A stretch of 64,000 nt of DNA from SZUA-430 sp046153995 (GTDB taxonomy: Bacteria > Pseudomonadota > Alphaproteobacteria > Micropepsales > Micropepsaceae), in contig JBJXEH010000065.1 in the NCBI GenBank assembly GCA_046153995.1, positions 3,954 through 67,953 on the forward strand, written 5' to 3'. Of this stretch, positions 25,807 through 34,645 are shown in pieces. Both the position numbers and the translations under genes were made by a program. Numbering within the stretch: the first letter of the stretch is position 1; every line of letters starts with the position of its first letter. The notes below the pieces were generated by a model that saw only the letters and a program-made list of their open reading frames with translations, had not been told where the DNA came from and searched no databases.

Positions 25807-26458
25807 GGCGGTGCGCATACCGGTTGGCACGGGCTCGGTTTCGGGTCTGTTGCTTGTACCGCCACAGCCTCGCGCAGCGTTCGTGTTCGCGCATGGCGCG
25901 GGGGCCGGCATGACGCACGCGTTCATGGAGGCTGTTGCGCAAGAGCTTAGCGAGCGTGGGTTTGCGACATTGCGCTATCAGTTCCCGTACATGGAGGCGG
26001 GCAGCAAGCGTCCCGATTCTCCAAAAGTTGCTCACGCGGCTGTGCGAGCGGCGGTCGCGAAGGCGCGGGAGTGTTTGCCTGGCGTGGTGCTTGTCGCCGG
26101 TGGCAAGTCGTTCGGCGGCCGGATGACGTCGCAAGCGGAGGCGCAGCAGCCACTCGAGGTGCAGGGGCTTGCCTTCTTCGGGTTTCCACTGCACCCGGCA
26201 GGCGCGCCTTCTGACGAACGGGCCGCGCACCTCGACGAAGTCAAAGTGCCGATGCTGTTCCTGCAAGGGACGCGCGATGCACTTGCCGACGTGAACCTCC
26301 TGAAACCCGTGGTTAAGACGCTGGGTAAGCGCGCGACGCTGCATCTCGTGACCGACGCCGATCACACTTTCCACGTTCCGGCCAAAAGCGGCCGCAAAGA
26401 CGCCCAGGTTCGCGCGGAAATACTGGATGCTTTTGCAGCTTGGGTGGCGAGCCTGTAA
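25793..26458 (+). CDS. Alpha/beta hydrolase (KANL3/Tex30-like)
   Basis: Small cytosolic alpha/beta hydrolase of 221 residues. Visible elements are the oxyanion-hole region VFAHGAGAGMTHAFM, the nucleophile elbow VAGGKSFGGRMTS, a GFPLHPAG segment, an acid in FLQGTRDALAD and a catalytic His in LVTDADHTFHV. This matches the KANL3/Tex30 group often labelled dienelactone-hydrolase-like; physiological substrates are poorly known. ATG 25793 lies inside the paraoxonase-like gene end. Confidence 0.82.
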   Translation: MTRPKAVRIPVGTGSVSGLLLVPPQPRAAFVFAHGAGAGMTHAFMEAVAQELSERGFATLRYQFPYMEAGSKRPDSPKVAHAAVRAAVAKARECLPGVVLVAGGKSFGGRMTSQAEAQQPLEVQGLAFFGFPLHPAGAPSDERAAHLDEVKVPMLFLQGTRDALADVNLLKPVVKTLGKRATLHLVTDADHTFHVPAKSGRKDAQVRAEILDAFAAWVASL

Positions 26459-26501
26459 CCAAGTGCGCTTAAAGCTCAGTTAGAGATTCGATCCGGTCGC
26501 G

Positions 26502-28010
26502 ATGCTTCGTTCCCTTCTCTCCGTCGGCGGCTTTACGCTTTTGAGCCGCGCCGTCGGCTTCGTGCGCGACATCCTCATGGCGTCGGTGCTGGGGCGTGGG
26601 CTCTTGTCTGACGCGTTCGTTATTGCCTTTCGCCTGCCGAACCACTTTCGGGCGATCTTTGCCGAGGGTGCATACAACGCTGCCTTCATTCCGCTCTACG
26701 CATCGCTGCGCCAACAGGGAGGTGAGGCGGCGCGGACCTTCGCGCGCACGATGCTCGGGTGGCAGATCGCAATCCAGCTCGTCTTTCTGATCGCGGCGCT
26801 GATCTTTATGCCGTGGGTGGTGGCGGCGCTTGCGCCCGGGTTTACAGAGCGGCCGGAGCAGATGGCGCTTGCGGTGGATCTGACGCGCATCACGTTCGCG
26901 TATCTGCTGTCCCTCGCGGTGGTGACGCATCTCGGCGATACGCTGAATGCGGAGAAGACATTCTGGCCCGCGGCTGCCGCGCCAGTTCTCCTGAATTTGT
27001 GCATGATCGCCGCACTCAGCGCCGCGGTGTTCTTCCCGACAGCGGCGCATGCGGCTGCGTGGGGCGTGTTTGCCGGTGGCTTTGCGGAACTGTTGCTGTT
27101 GGTGGTTGCGACGGCTCGTAACGGATTACCCGTGTTGCCGCTGTGGCCGAAGGCAACCACCGACGTGCGCAAGTTTGCGTCCCGGTTCGGACCGGCGGCC
27201 TTGGGAGCGGGTGGGGTCCAGATCGCGCTGTTTGCGGACACGATCTTGGTAAGTTTCTTGGCGGTTGGGGAGCCGACGTCGCTCTACTACGCGGACCGCG
27301 TCAATCAGCTGCCGATCGGCGTCATCGGCGTGGCGCTCGGAACCGTGTTGCTGCCGGAGCTTTCTCGCGCGCTTGCTGCGGGTGATGAGGCGAAGGCGAC
27401 GCATTCGTTCAACCGCGCGACCGAGATCGGCCTTCTTCTGACGTTGCCGTGTCTTGTGATGTTTCTGGCAGCGCCGGATGCGATCATGCGCGGGCTGTTT
27501 GCGCGCGGCGCGTTCGATGTGCAGGCCGCGGAAGCTGCAGCCGGCGTTCTTATGGCTTATGCGATCGGGTTGCCGGCGTTTGTGCTGCTTCGGACTGTGA
27601 CGCCGCTCTTCCATGCCCGGGCCGACACGACGACACCGGTGATCGCAACGGCGATTGCGATCGCGATCAATCTTGCGGTGAAGTTCGCGTTGGTTTTTGG
27701 CTTTGGTTTGGGTGCTGCCGGACTTGCGCTTGGGACGTCGGTCGGGTCGTGGGTGAATATTGCGGTACTTGCTTTCGTGGCGGCCGGGCGCGGGTTGTTG
27801 ACCTTCGACAAACGCCTGACGGACTTGGCGCCGCGGATTGTGGTTGCGGCGGTGTACGCTACCGGCGTCGTCTGGCTCATCTCACAGCCGCTCGCTGATG
27901 CGTTGGCGTCCATCACATTTCTTAGGGCTGAGCTCTACCTGGTCATTGTGGGGCTTGCAGCGCTGACGAGCTATGGCGTGATGTTGCTTGGCCTCGGGTG
28001 GAAGCGGTGA
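26502..28010 (+). CDS. murJ: Lipid II flippase MurJ (MviN)
   Basis: Polytopic membrane protein of 502 residues, 14 predicted helices, matching MurJ length. It begins MLRSLLSVGGFTLLSRAVGFVRD and has the family signature around AYNAAFIPLYASLRQQGG. Charged residues lie in the N-lobe (LGRGLLSDAFVIAFRLPNHFR), with conserved INQLPIGVIGVALGT-like sequence in the middle. MurJ flips lipid II to the periplasmic side for peptidoglycan synthesis and is essential in most Gram-negatives. Its stop overlaps the small membrane-protein gene downstream (GTGA at 28007). Confidence 0.95.
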   Translation: MLRSLLSVGGFTLLSRAVGFVRDILMASVLGRGLLSDAFVIAFRLPNHFRAIFAEGAYNAAFIPLYASLRQQGGEAARTFARTMLGWQIAIQLVFLIAALIFMPWVVAALAPGFTERPEQMALAVDLTRITFAYLLSLAVVTHLGDTLNAEKTFWPAAAAPVLLNLCMIAALSAAVFFPTAAHAAAWGVFAGGFAELLLLVVATARNGLPVLPLWPKATTDVRKFASRFGPAALGAGGVQIALFADTILVSFLAVGEPTSLYYADRVNQLPIGVIGVALGTVLLPELSRALAAGDEAKATHSFNRATEIGLLLTLPCLVMFLAAPDAIMRGLFARGAFDVQAAEAAAGVLMAYAIGLPAFVLLRTVTPLFHARADTTTPVIATAIAIAINLAVKFALVFGFGLGAAGLALGTSVGSWVNIAVLAFVAAGRGLLTFDKRLTDLAPRIVVAAVYATGVVWLISQPLADALASITFLRAELYLVIVGLAALTSYGVMLLGLGWKR

Positions 28011-28342
28011 CGCAGCTTGAAGCGATGGCGCTGACGTTTGCCATCGAGTCTGCGGTGGCGGCAGCTCTGGCGCCCGCGTTCGGCCGCGCGGCATTGTGGT
28101 GCGCAGCAGCGGCGATTGCAGGGAGCACCGTTACGCATCCGGTCTTGTGGGCGCTCTTCTATGAGGTGCAGGCGATCTATGGCGTGATGGCGACGCCTGT
28201 TCTTGAAGCTGCGGTGATCGCGGCCGAGACGTTCTCCTATCGTATACTGGCGACAACCCGATGGGACGAAGCCGCCCTGCTTTCCGTTCTCGCGAATGCC
28301 GCATCCTGGTGGGGCGGCGAGCTCATTTACGCGCTGACGTGA
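28007..28342 (+). CDS. Small polytopic membrane protein of unknown function
   Basis: About 111 residues (GTG 28007, coupled to the murJ stop; GTG 27998 is an in-frame alternative adding three residues). It contains three or four hydrophobic segments (FAIESAVAAALAPAF, ALWCAAAAIAGSTVTHPVLWALF, MATPVLEAAVIAAETFSY) and conserved-looking polar residues in the membrane: Glu in AIESAV, His in VTHPVLW and Glu in AAETFSY. Such small proteins are often co-conserved with the convergent gene next door. No function assigned. Confidence 0.55.
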   Translation: MTQLEAMALTFAIESAVAAALAPAFGRAALWCAAAAIAGSTVTHPVLWALFYEVQAIYGVMATPVLEAAVIAAETFSYRILATTRWDEAALLSVLANAASWWGGELIYALT

Positions 28343-29312
28343 AGCCTTGGCCAATCGCGAGCAGTAGGATCGGTAACTCGATCCAGGCGTGGATGGCGGC
28401 CGCAACGCCGTAGGCGGCGCGCGCGTCGGTGTAGCTGACGGCGTAGATGCCGAAGGCAACAGCGGCGATGGCGGCGACAGCAGCTGCGAACACCGGCCAG
28501 CTGGGCCACGGAACGATCGTCTGGACCGGGGTGCCTTGTTTCGCCCGCAGCAGCCGCGGCAGCAGAACGATGACGGCGACATAGTGCATCGACTGCGCGA
28601 CGACCGCGGCCGAGAACAGGTTCAGGTCCCAGGAGTCGGGCGGCAGAAACGACAGCAATGGCTTGTAGCCGGCGCCGAACATCGAGGTCCACTGCAACTC
28701 GGCGACGCGGAACAATAGGTTAGCGAGGTCGTGGAAGACGCCGGTGGCGACTAGCGCGGGGAGCACGAAGAACGGGATCGACAGCATTAGAAGCCAGCGG
28801 CGGCGCTCCTCGCCTTCGGTGATTTCGGCGACGAATCCAAGCGGTGTCAGATTGTGAAGCCAAGCCCAGACCAGGAATGTCGGGATTGGTGCGAAAACGG
28901 CGCCAAGCGCGAAGGCAGCCCCGATCAACGCGCCAAGGGGCTTGTTCTGGCGCATGAGGGCCGTTGCGGTGAGCGCCAGCGCGGCGCCTAGACCGAGTTC
29001 GATCCAGAGGAAGAGGTTGCCCATCACGAGGTGAAGGCCATTGGCGATTCGGGCTGCGGCGATAAGGGCGATAAGCGCGCCGATGGCGGCGAGGGGGGCA
29101 GGGGACATCCGGGCGCTGAAGCGTTCGTCGACGTAGCGCAGCTCGTAGAGGACGTGGGGCAGGCCGAAGGCGCTGATCATCAGCACGAAGGCTGCAATCG
29201 GCGCGACAGCCACGGCCGCCACCGAGATGACTGAGACCCCGATCCAGAGCGCGGCGAGACCCTGGGACGACATATCTCGGCTTAACGGGGACACGTTCAT
29301 GTGGAAAACCAT
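28323..29312 (-). CDS. Polytopic membrane protein with intramembrane histidines (Brp/Blh-like?)
   Basis: Membrane protein of 329 residues (or 325 from ATG 29300), about nine to ten hydrophobic helices. Histidines sit at helix ends in FGLPHVLYELRYV, LANGLHLVMGN-like, FLVWAWLHNLTPLGF, AQSMHYVAVIVLLPRLL and AIHAWIELPILLL. Distributed histidines of this sort recall Brp/Blh beta-carotene 15,15'-dioxygenase, but I cannot confirm that family. It overlaps the convergent small membrane gene by 20 bp. No carotenoid or rhodopsin gene is seen in the window. Confidence 0.5.
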   Translation of the reverse strand: MVFHMNVSPLSRDMSSQGLAALWIGVSVISVAAVAVAPIAAFVLMISAFGLPHVLYELRYVDERFSARMSPAPLAAIGALIALIAAARIANGLHLVMGNLFLWIELGLGAALALTATALMRQNKPLGALIGAAFALGAVFAPIPTFLVWAWLHNLTPLGFVAEITEGEERRRWLLMLSIPFFVLPALVATGVFHDLANLLFRVAELQWTSMFGAGYKPLLSFLPPDSWDLNLFSAAVVAQSMHYVAVIVLLPRLLRAKQGTPVQTIVPWPSWPVFAAAVAAIAAVAFGIYAVSYTDARAAYGVAAAIHAWIELPILLLAIGQGFTSARK

Positions 29313-29470
29313 GCGGGCTGTGGTGTAGGCGCGTCAACAGCGGAGCGGCGTTGAGTTGCACGCTGTGATTGAGCGTTTGGCGTACGAGACGACAATGTCA
29401 AACGGACCGTCTCAAATTCATAAACGCGGAACACCATTGTATTCCATCGAAAACCTGGAGGCTCGCCGTT

Positions 29471-29605
29471 GTGACTCAGCTCGGTCCAACGAACATGTGG
29501 TTGTACGGCGCGACGCGCAGGTCTGTGGCGAAGACCCTTGCGATAGAATTTGACGTCCCCGTCCATCCACAGTGGCCCTCTATTGCGATCCGGTGCGGCT
29601 GCTAG
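29471..29605 (+). CDS. Candidate 44-residue small protein (weak)
   Basis: Short frame starting GTG 29471, preceded nine bases upstream by GGAGG. The product begins VTQLGPTNMWLYGATRRSVA and ends IAIRCGC. It is not recognisable and may be chance. It lies in the otherwise gene-free stretch 29313-29744, just upstream of the structured RNA candidate. The ribosome-binding site is the only positive evidence. Confidence 0.25.
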   Translation: MTQLGPTNMWLYGATRRSVAKTLAIEFDVPVHPQWPSIAIRCGC

Positions 29606-29628
29606 AGTTAGATGACTGAAGTGATTCT

Positions 29629-29740
29629 TTCGCGCCTAGAGACGGGATGCCCCCCTACCCAAGCGTTCCCGTCGAACCCATCGCCTAGGCGTCGAATGCG
29701 GCAGGTGTTCGCCCCCAACGGCACCTGCCGCTTTTTATTT
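29629..29740 (+). ncRNA. Candidate small regulatory RNA with two C-rich hairpin loops
   Basis: The stretch folds into nested helices followed by a terminator. Outer stem: TTCG-CGCCTAG (29629-29639) with CTAGGCG-T-CGAA (29685-29696), 11 pairs with one bulge. Inner stem: GACGGGA (29641-29647) with TCCCGTC (29667-29673), closed by GC/GC and presenting the loop CCCCCTACCCAA. The third hairpin is the terminator, whose loop is also C-rich (CGCCCCCAACG). C-rich loops that pair with G-rich Shine-Dalgarno regions are a known feature of several alphaproteobacterial sRNAs (alpha-r14/cuckoo-type, GsrN). The 5' end and promoter are not fixed; the transcript may begin around 29605-29625. Confidence 0.6.
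29698..29740 (+). terminator. Rho-independent terminator of the sRNA candidate
   Basis: Ten-base perfect stem GCGGCAGGTG / CACCTGCCGC (29698-29707 and 29722-29731) followed by TTTTTATTT. The U-run is on the plus strand only, so it ends a rightward transcript. It stops four bases before the 3' end of the leftward TPP-enzyme gene, shielding that gene from antisense reading. Confidence 0.85.
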
Positions 29741-29744
29741 GTGC

Positions 29745-31298
29745 TCACGCCATCATCGCTTCGATCAAATGCGGGCCGGGTTCGGCGAGCGCCCGCTTGA
29801 ATGCCGTAGCGAACGCTCCAGCATCGTCGACGCGCACGGCGCTAGCCCCCATAGCGCGGCCCATCGCAGTGAAATCGATCACCGGTTTGTCGAGCGACAG
29901 CAACGAGCGTGAACGCTCGCTTTGTGCCGTCGCCCCGACGCGGTCGAGCTCCATGTTCAAGATGCCGTAGGACTTGTTGTTGAACAAAACCGTGACGATG
30001 TGCAGGTTTTCGCGCGCCGCGGTCCAGAGGCCCTGGATCGTGTACATCGCGCTGCCATCGGCCTGCAGGTTGACCACGGGCCGTCCGGGGCAGGCGACCG
30101 CCGCGCCAACGGCCATCGGGATGCCGTCGCCAATTGCCCCGCCCATGAGCGCAAGCCAGTCGTGGGGGGCCGCATTCTGAGACGCGATTTGCGCCCACGT
30201 ACCCGACGTCACCGCCTCGTCCGAAACGATCGCACCTTCCGGCAACAAGGCAGCGAATGCATTGCCGACGCTCTCGACGTTCAGCTTGCCGCTTGTGGGC
30301 ACTTCGGGCAGGGCACCGGGTGCTGGTGCGGGCGCTATTTTGGCACCGACTTCTTCTGCGAGCGCGGTGAGCACGTCGATGACGTCGTGGTCGCTGTCCC
30401 ATGGCTGGTATGTTTTGCACTCCAGCGACAGGAACGTGGACGGCTTGTTCGGGTAGGCAAAGAACGCGACGGGCGCCTTCGTTCCCACCATCACGGCGTG
30501 GCGGAAGCCTTGCATCATCATGACAGCCATTTCGCCCAGATAGGGCACGCGGTCGGGACGCGCGCGGCCGCGCCCTCGCGCCAGCCGCGGGACGAACGTG
30601 TCGGCGAACAGGCGAGCGCCCGTTTTCTCAGCAATTGCCGCTGCGAGCGCCAGCGGCCGTTCGAGCCCTGCGTGGCCGCCGATCAGCAGCACGGCGGGTT
30701 CGCCAGAACGTAGCGCTGCTGCGGCGTCGCGCACGAGCTTCATGTCTACCGGCTTTCCCGGTTTAGGTTTCGCTGCTGCGCGTTGCGGCGCGGCGGTCAT
30801 CTCCGACCACGCGATGTCTGCGGGCACGATCAGCGTCGAAAGGCCGCCGTTCGGACGCATCGCGATGTCGAAAGCCTGACGCGTTTTCGCGAGCGCATCT
30901 TCCGGCGATACCGGGTCGCCGATCCAATCCGATACGGGCTTTGCGATCGCGTGGATGTCGCTTTGCAGCGGCGCGTCGTACTTGCGGTGGTAGGTCGCGT
31001 GATCGCCGATGAGGTTGATCATCCGCGAACTCGCCCGTTTGGCGTTGTGCAAGTTTGCAAAGCCGTTGCCGAGGCCGGGCCCTAGGTGCAGCAGCGTCGC
31101 TGCGGGCTTTCCGGCCATGCGGGCGTAACCGTCGGCGGCGCCGGTGCACACACCCTCGAACAGCCCCAAAACCGGCCGCATGCCGCCGACCCGGTCGAAG
31201 CTTGCGACCAAGTGCATCTCCGACGTGCCCGGGTTGCCGAAACAGACCTCAACGCCCAGGTCCACAAGTTCGCGCAAGACGGCTTCGCTGACGTTCAT
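29745..31298 (-). CDS. Thiamine-diphosphate enzyme, acetolactate synthase large-subunit-like
   Basis: TPP-dependent decarboxylase/synthase of 517 residues. The N-terminal Pyr domain has FGNPGTSEMHLVASFDRV and the activating Glu in LFEGVCTGAADGYARMAG; a central Rossmann-like domain follows. The C-terminal PP domain has GGAIGDGIPMAVGAAVACPG and a TPP motif of the form ADGSAMYTIQGLW...LFNN, in which the usual GDG is ADG. This variant is typical of a stand-alone subgroup annotated as acetolactate synthase large subunit or benzoylformate-decarboxylase-like. No small regulatory subunit or ilvC is nearby, so a branched-chain biosynthetic role is unlikely. Confidence 0.82.
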   Translation of the reverse strand: MNVSEAVLRELVDLGVEVCFGNPGTSEMHLVASFDRVGGMRPVLGLFEGVCTGAADGYARMAGKPAATLLHLGPGLGNGFANLHNAKRASSRMINLIGDHATYHRKYDAPLQSDIHAIAKPVSDWIGDPVSPEDALAKTRQAFDIAMRPNGGLSTLIVPADIAWSEMTAAPQRAAAKPKPGKPVDMKLVRDAAAALRSGEPAVLLIGGHAGLERPLALAAAIAEKTGARLFADTFVPRLARGRGRARPDRVPYLGEMAVMMMQGFRHAVMVGTKAPVAFFAYPNKPSTFLSLECKTYQPWDSDHDVIDVLTALAEEVGAKIAPAPAPGALPEVPTSGKLNVESVGNAFAALLPEGAIVSDEAVTSGTWAQIASQNAAPHDWLALMGGAIGDGIPMAVGAAVACPGRPVVNLQADGSAMYTIQGLWTAARENLHIVTVLFNNKSYGILNMELDRVGATAQSERSRSLLSLDKPVIDFTAMGRAMGASAVRVDDAGAFATAFKRALAEPGPHLIEAMMA

Positions 31299-31442
31299 GG
31301 GGGCTCCTCCGGGCTTCGATACCTGTCACGATAGCCAAGGCTGGCGACGAGCGCCACAGCACCAATTTGTTCTCCCGCCGGTTAGTGGCTACGGCGTGGC
31401 CTCTCGCGTAGTCTGGAGCACCTTGGCTAAGGATTCCCGCGC

Positions 31443-32729
31443 GTGTTTTTCGTCTTGAAGAATGTTGTCCGGTTGGTGGTTTCGCTCATCTGTTTGAGCC
31501 CGATTATCGTGCCGTTGCTTGCGATCGAGCGGAAACCGCTCGTCAGCGAAACCGATCAACAGACGTTCGACGGTATTGCGAGTGCGAAAGAGATTCTGCA
31601 GCGGTTCGATCCGCGCGGCATGGACCCCGCCTCAACCACGAAGGTCAGCGTGCGCGACAGCGAGATTAGCGGCGCGATCGGGGCTGCCCTCTCGCGGGTC
31701 GGGAACGCCCATGCGCGGGTGCAGGCGGCACCTGATGCGGTGCTTATTCAAGGCACCGCGACGCTACCGATCCCGGAGACGTTCTTGGGCAGGTACTTGA
31801 ACGTTCAGGCAAGGATTGCGCCATCCGAAACGGAGTTCGATCTCAAGAGTCTGTCGGTGGGCTCGATCAGCGTACCAGGATGGATCATCAAACCCACAGC
31901 GATCTACTTGCTCGATTGGTTCGTGGGCGAAGGCAAAGGCGAGCCGATTTACGGCAGCATTCGATCAGTCGCGGTTGCGAACGATGTGATCACCGTTGGC
32001 GTGCAACCGCCGGAGGGCGTTGTCGCTGACGTCAAGGCCGCCGCCGGCAAGGTGCTCAACATCGACAACGCCGAGGCAATCCGCTCCTACTATTTGACGC
32101 TGGTTGGAACCAGCGCGTCCCAAGCCTCGACTCCTGTGTCGCTCGCAGCCTATCTAGGCCCTCTGTTTGCCGTTGCGCAGGAGCGTTCCCAGAATAGCGA
32201 TCCGGTTGAGGAGAACAGAGCGCTGATTCTGGCGCTTGCGATGTATTTCGGCGACGAGCGGTTCCAGGCGTTGCTGAGCCACGTCAACACCGAGAACGCT
32301 GAGCAGGGGCTCTTCGACGTCGCGTCCGTCAGGGTTCAGCGCCGGCATGACTGGGTGCGCCACTTTGCGACAACCGCGGGGCTTCAGGTAGCGGGCGGCA
32401 GTGGGCTCTCGAACCTTGTCGGCGAGGCGAAAGAAGTCGCTGACTCAGATGGGCCATCGGGCTTCAGCTTCACGGATATCGCTGCCGACCGGACCGGGGT
32501 TCGATTCGCGGAAGCGGCCACGTCCAGCGAGGCGTCGGCACGCGCGATGCAAAGTGCGTTCGCAGGCGGGATCAGCGAAGGCGACTTCTTTCCGAAGGTG
32601 AGCGACTTGCCGGAAGGATTGAGCGACGAGGCATTCAAGCAGCGCTATGGCGATGTCGGGTCGCCGGCCTATGCGGCGGTGTTGAAGAAGATCGACACGC
32701 GGATCGGCAGTATCGCGCTCTATCAGTAG
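31443..32729 (+). CDS. Conserved hypothetical membrane-anchored protein
   Basis: A 428-residue protein with a single N-terminal hydrophobic anchor (VVRLVVSLICLSPIIVPLLAI) and a large, probably periplasmic region. The mid part (AYLGPLFAVAQERS, ENRALILALAMYFGDERF) and the end (VLKKIDTRIGSIALYQ) look like a recurring proteobacterial hypothetical family, but I cannot name it. The start is GTG 31443. Its 3' end overlaps the convergent mtnC by 7 bp. Divergent from the TPP enzyme, with a 144-bp gap showing no clear signals. Confidence 0.65.
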   Translation: MFFVLKNVVRLVVSLICLSPIIVPLLAIERKPLVSETDQQTFDGIASAKEILQRFDPRGMDPASTTKVSVRDSEISGAIGAALSRVGNAHARVQAAPDAVLIQGTATLPIPETFLGRYLNVQARIAPSETEFDLKSLSVGSISVPGWIIKPTAIYLLDWFVGEGKGEPIYGSIRSVAVANDVITVGVQPPEGVVADVKAAAGKVLNIDNAEAIRSYYLTLVGTSASQASTPVSLAAYLGPLFAVAQERSQNSDPVEENRALILALAMYFGDERFQALLSHVNTENAEQGLFDVASVRVQRRHDWVRHFATTAGLQVAGGSGLSNLVGEAKEVADSDGPSGFSFTDIAADRTGVRFAEAATSSEASARAMQSAFAGGISEGDFFPKVSDLPEGLSDEAFKQRYGDVGSPAYAAVLKKIDTRIGSIALYQ

Positions 32730-33412
32730 CCGGCGATCTTGCTTACGAATGATCCGATGACGGGTGTTCCGCGGTCGTTGCCCTCAAACGACGGCGTTTG
32801 TTTGCGGTCGATGCGATAGACCGCGACGCCCGCGGTGTGCGCGGCATCCGTTTCTGCCGGTGCGTCGGAGAAGAACGTCATTTCGAACGGTTCAGTGCCG
32901 ATCGTGGTCGCGATCTTCGTGTAGGAGGCGGCATCGCCTTTGGGGCCGGTCGTCGTGTCGAAATAGCCGCCGATCAACCGCGACAAATCTCCCGCCACGC
33001 TGTGCGCCATGTAGAGCTTCTGAGCTTCAATGGAGCCGGACGAATAGATGAAGACTTGGACGCCGTGGCGTGACCAGGCGCGGATGGCGTCGACGGCATC
33101 GGGGTAGAGGTGGGCTTTCAGTTCGCCGGATGCGTAGCCTTCGCGCCAGATGATGCCTTGGAGCGCCTTTAGCGGCCCAATTTTTTTGTCTTCGTCCATC
33201 CAAGCCGCGAACTGGGCTTCGGCTTCCTGCGCGGACGTGAGCGATTTTCCGGTGGCTTCGCGTGCGCCCGCGACGGTTGTTTCGACCTCGGGATCGGTCC
33301 AGCGGTGCTTCAAAACGTCAGCGAGCCGTTTGCGCGCAAACGGGAAGAGGACATCGCGAACGAACGCGATATCCCCAATCGTGCCTTCGATGTCGAGAAG
33401 GGCTGCCTTCAC
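32723..33412 (-). CDS. mtnC: Enolase-phosphatase E1
   Basis: HAD-superfamily bifunctional enolase/phosphatase of 229 residues that converts the diketo-phosphopentane intermediate of methionine salvage to acireductone. HAD motif I is LLDIEGTIGD near the N-terminus, motif II IYSSGSIEAQKLYMAHS, and motif III/IV near GPKGDAASYTKIA and FFSDAPAETDAAHTAG; all match MtnC. GTG 33412 overlaps the mtnD stop and gives the family length (about 227). Last gene of the mtnB-mtnD-mtnC operon. Confidence 0.95.
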   Translation of the reverse strand: MKAALLDIEGTIGDIAFVRDVLFPFARKRLADVLKHRWTDPEVETTVAGAREATGKSLTSAQEAEAQFAAWMDEDKKIGPLKALQGIIWREGYASGELKAHLYPDAVDAIRAWSRHGVQVFIYSSGSIEAQKLYMAHSVAGDLSRLIGGYFDTTTGPKGDAASYTKIATTIGTEPFEMTFFSDAPAETDAAHTAGVAVYRIDRKQTPSFEGNDRGTPVIGSFVSKIAGY

Positions 33413-33954
33413 GCGTCGTGCTTCGGGATCGTCTCTGCGATCTTGTCGCCCGTAAACGTGGCGACCCAACCCTCGGGTGTCGTGAACAGGCGGATGGCCG
33501 CAAAGAGCGGCCGCGGGCCCATGTCGAACCAGTGGCGCGTGTGCGCGGGCACAGACAGCAGGTCGCCCGCTTCGCAAACGACTTTCAGCACATGCTCGTT
33601 GTTGCGCAGATAGAACGCACCGGCGCCTTCGACGAAGAAGCGGACTTCGTCGTCGGCGTGCGTGTGTTCGGATAAGAACTTGCCGCGCATGGCTTCACGG
33701 TCGGGGTGTTCCGGGTGGATGCGCACGACATCGACGGACTGGTAGCCGCCGATCATCTTCAGGCGATCTACGTCTTTTGCATAGGCCTCTAACACGGCCT
33801 CTTGGCCCGCACCGGGCGCGAGAGGTTTTGTCGCTTCCCAGCGTTCGAAGCGGACATCGAATGGTATCAACGCTTTACGAATTTCGCGCTCGTCGCTTGT
33901 TGCGTCGCGCGGGGTTTTGCCCTTGGTCAGGTCGTAGACCGTCATGATCGTCAT
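33409..33954 (-). CDS. mtnD: Acireductone dioxygenase
   Basis: Cupin metalloenzyme of 181 residues that oxidises acireductone to the 2-keto acid of methionine plus formate (Fe form). Metal ligands are visible: HTHADDEVRFFVEGAG (two His and Glu) and the fourth His in LLSVPAHTRHWFDMG. Start ATG 33954 is preceded by AAGGAG with good spacing and overlaps the mtnB stop; ATG 33945 is an alternative. Both flanking genes overlap it by 4 bp, so the three are translated together. Confidence 0.95.
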   Translation of the reverse strand: MTIMTVYDLTKGKTPRDATSDEREIRKALIPFDVRFERWEATKPLAPGAGQEAVLEAYAKDVDRLKMIGGYQSVDVVRIHPEHPDREAMRGKFLSEHTHADDEVRFFVEGAGAFYLRNNEHVLKVVCEAGDLLSVPAHTRHWFDMGPRPLFAAIRLFTTPEGWVATFTGDKIAETIPKHDA

Positions 33955-34583
33955 GCCGGAACTCCTTTCAGCTTCAACAACAGGGTAAAAAGATAGTCGA
34001 AAGCGTCGAGATGGCGAAGGGCCTCCGCCACGTCCTTTCCCCATACGTAAATGCCGTGTCCTGCAAGCAGGAAGCCCCAGCCGAGGCCGCCGGCCTTCAA
34101 GCGGCTCTCTACGCGCGCGGCCAGCGCGTCCATATCCTGCTCGTTCTCGAAGACCGGCACGTCGAGATGCGTTTCGTGAGTCTTGACGCCCGCGAAGGCC
34201 TTCAACAGCTCCAGACCTTCGATGCGCACGTGACCGTCTTTAGCCAACGCCAGCGAGGCAAGGACGGCGGATTGCGCATGAACATGCGTGACGGCGCCGA
34301 TCGAAGGCGACAGGCGATACATCAGATAGTGCAACGGCGCTTCGGCCGACTGGCGCGGATGTACACCGCCTGTGAACGGCGCGCGGATGACGCCGTCTGT
34401 CGTGAGCTTCGTCTTGTCGCTGCCGGACGCCGTGATCGCGCAGTCGGTGCTGTCGATGCGGACCGAGAAGTTGCCGCTCGTCGCTGGGATCCAGTTCTTC
34501 GCCCCCGCATGGTGCGCGAGCGCTATCACGCCTGCGATCGCGTCGTCAGGCGTGTGCAATTCGCGGGGATCGGCGTTCTTCAT
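33951..34583 (-). CDS. mtnB: Methylthioribulose-1-phosphate dehydratase
   Basis: Class II aldolase-fold zinc enzyme of 210 residues. Motifs: WIPATSGNFSVRID, ITASGSDKTKL, the zinc histidines in AVTHVHAQSAVL and a third His in FLLAGHGIYVWG. It performs the dehydration step before MtnC in methionine salvage. First gene of the mtnB-D-C operon. mtnA, mtnK/mtnP and mtnE are not in the window, so the early and final steps are encoded elsewhere. Confidence 0.95.
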   Translation of the reverse strand: MKNADPRELHTPDDAIAGVIALAHHAGAKNWIPATSGNFSVRIDSTDCAITASGSDKTKLTTDGVIRAPFTGGVHPRQSAEAPLHYLMYRLSPSIGAVTHVHAQSAVLASLALAKDGHVRIEGLELLKAFAGVKTHETHLDVPVFENEQDMDALAARVESRLKAGGLGWGFLLAGHGIYVWGKDVAEALRHLDAFDYLFTLLLKLKGVPA

Positions 34584-34645
34584 CCGCGCTACCTTTCAAG
34601 GGCAGTAAATATGGGAACGCACGGGGGAATGTCATCCCTCAAGCC

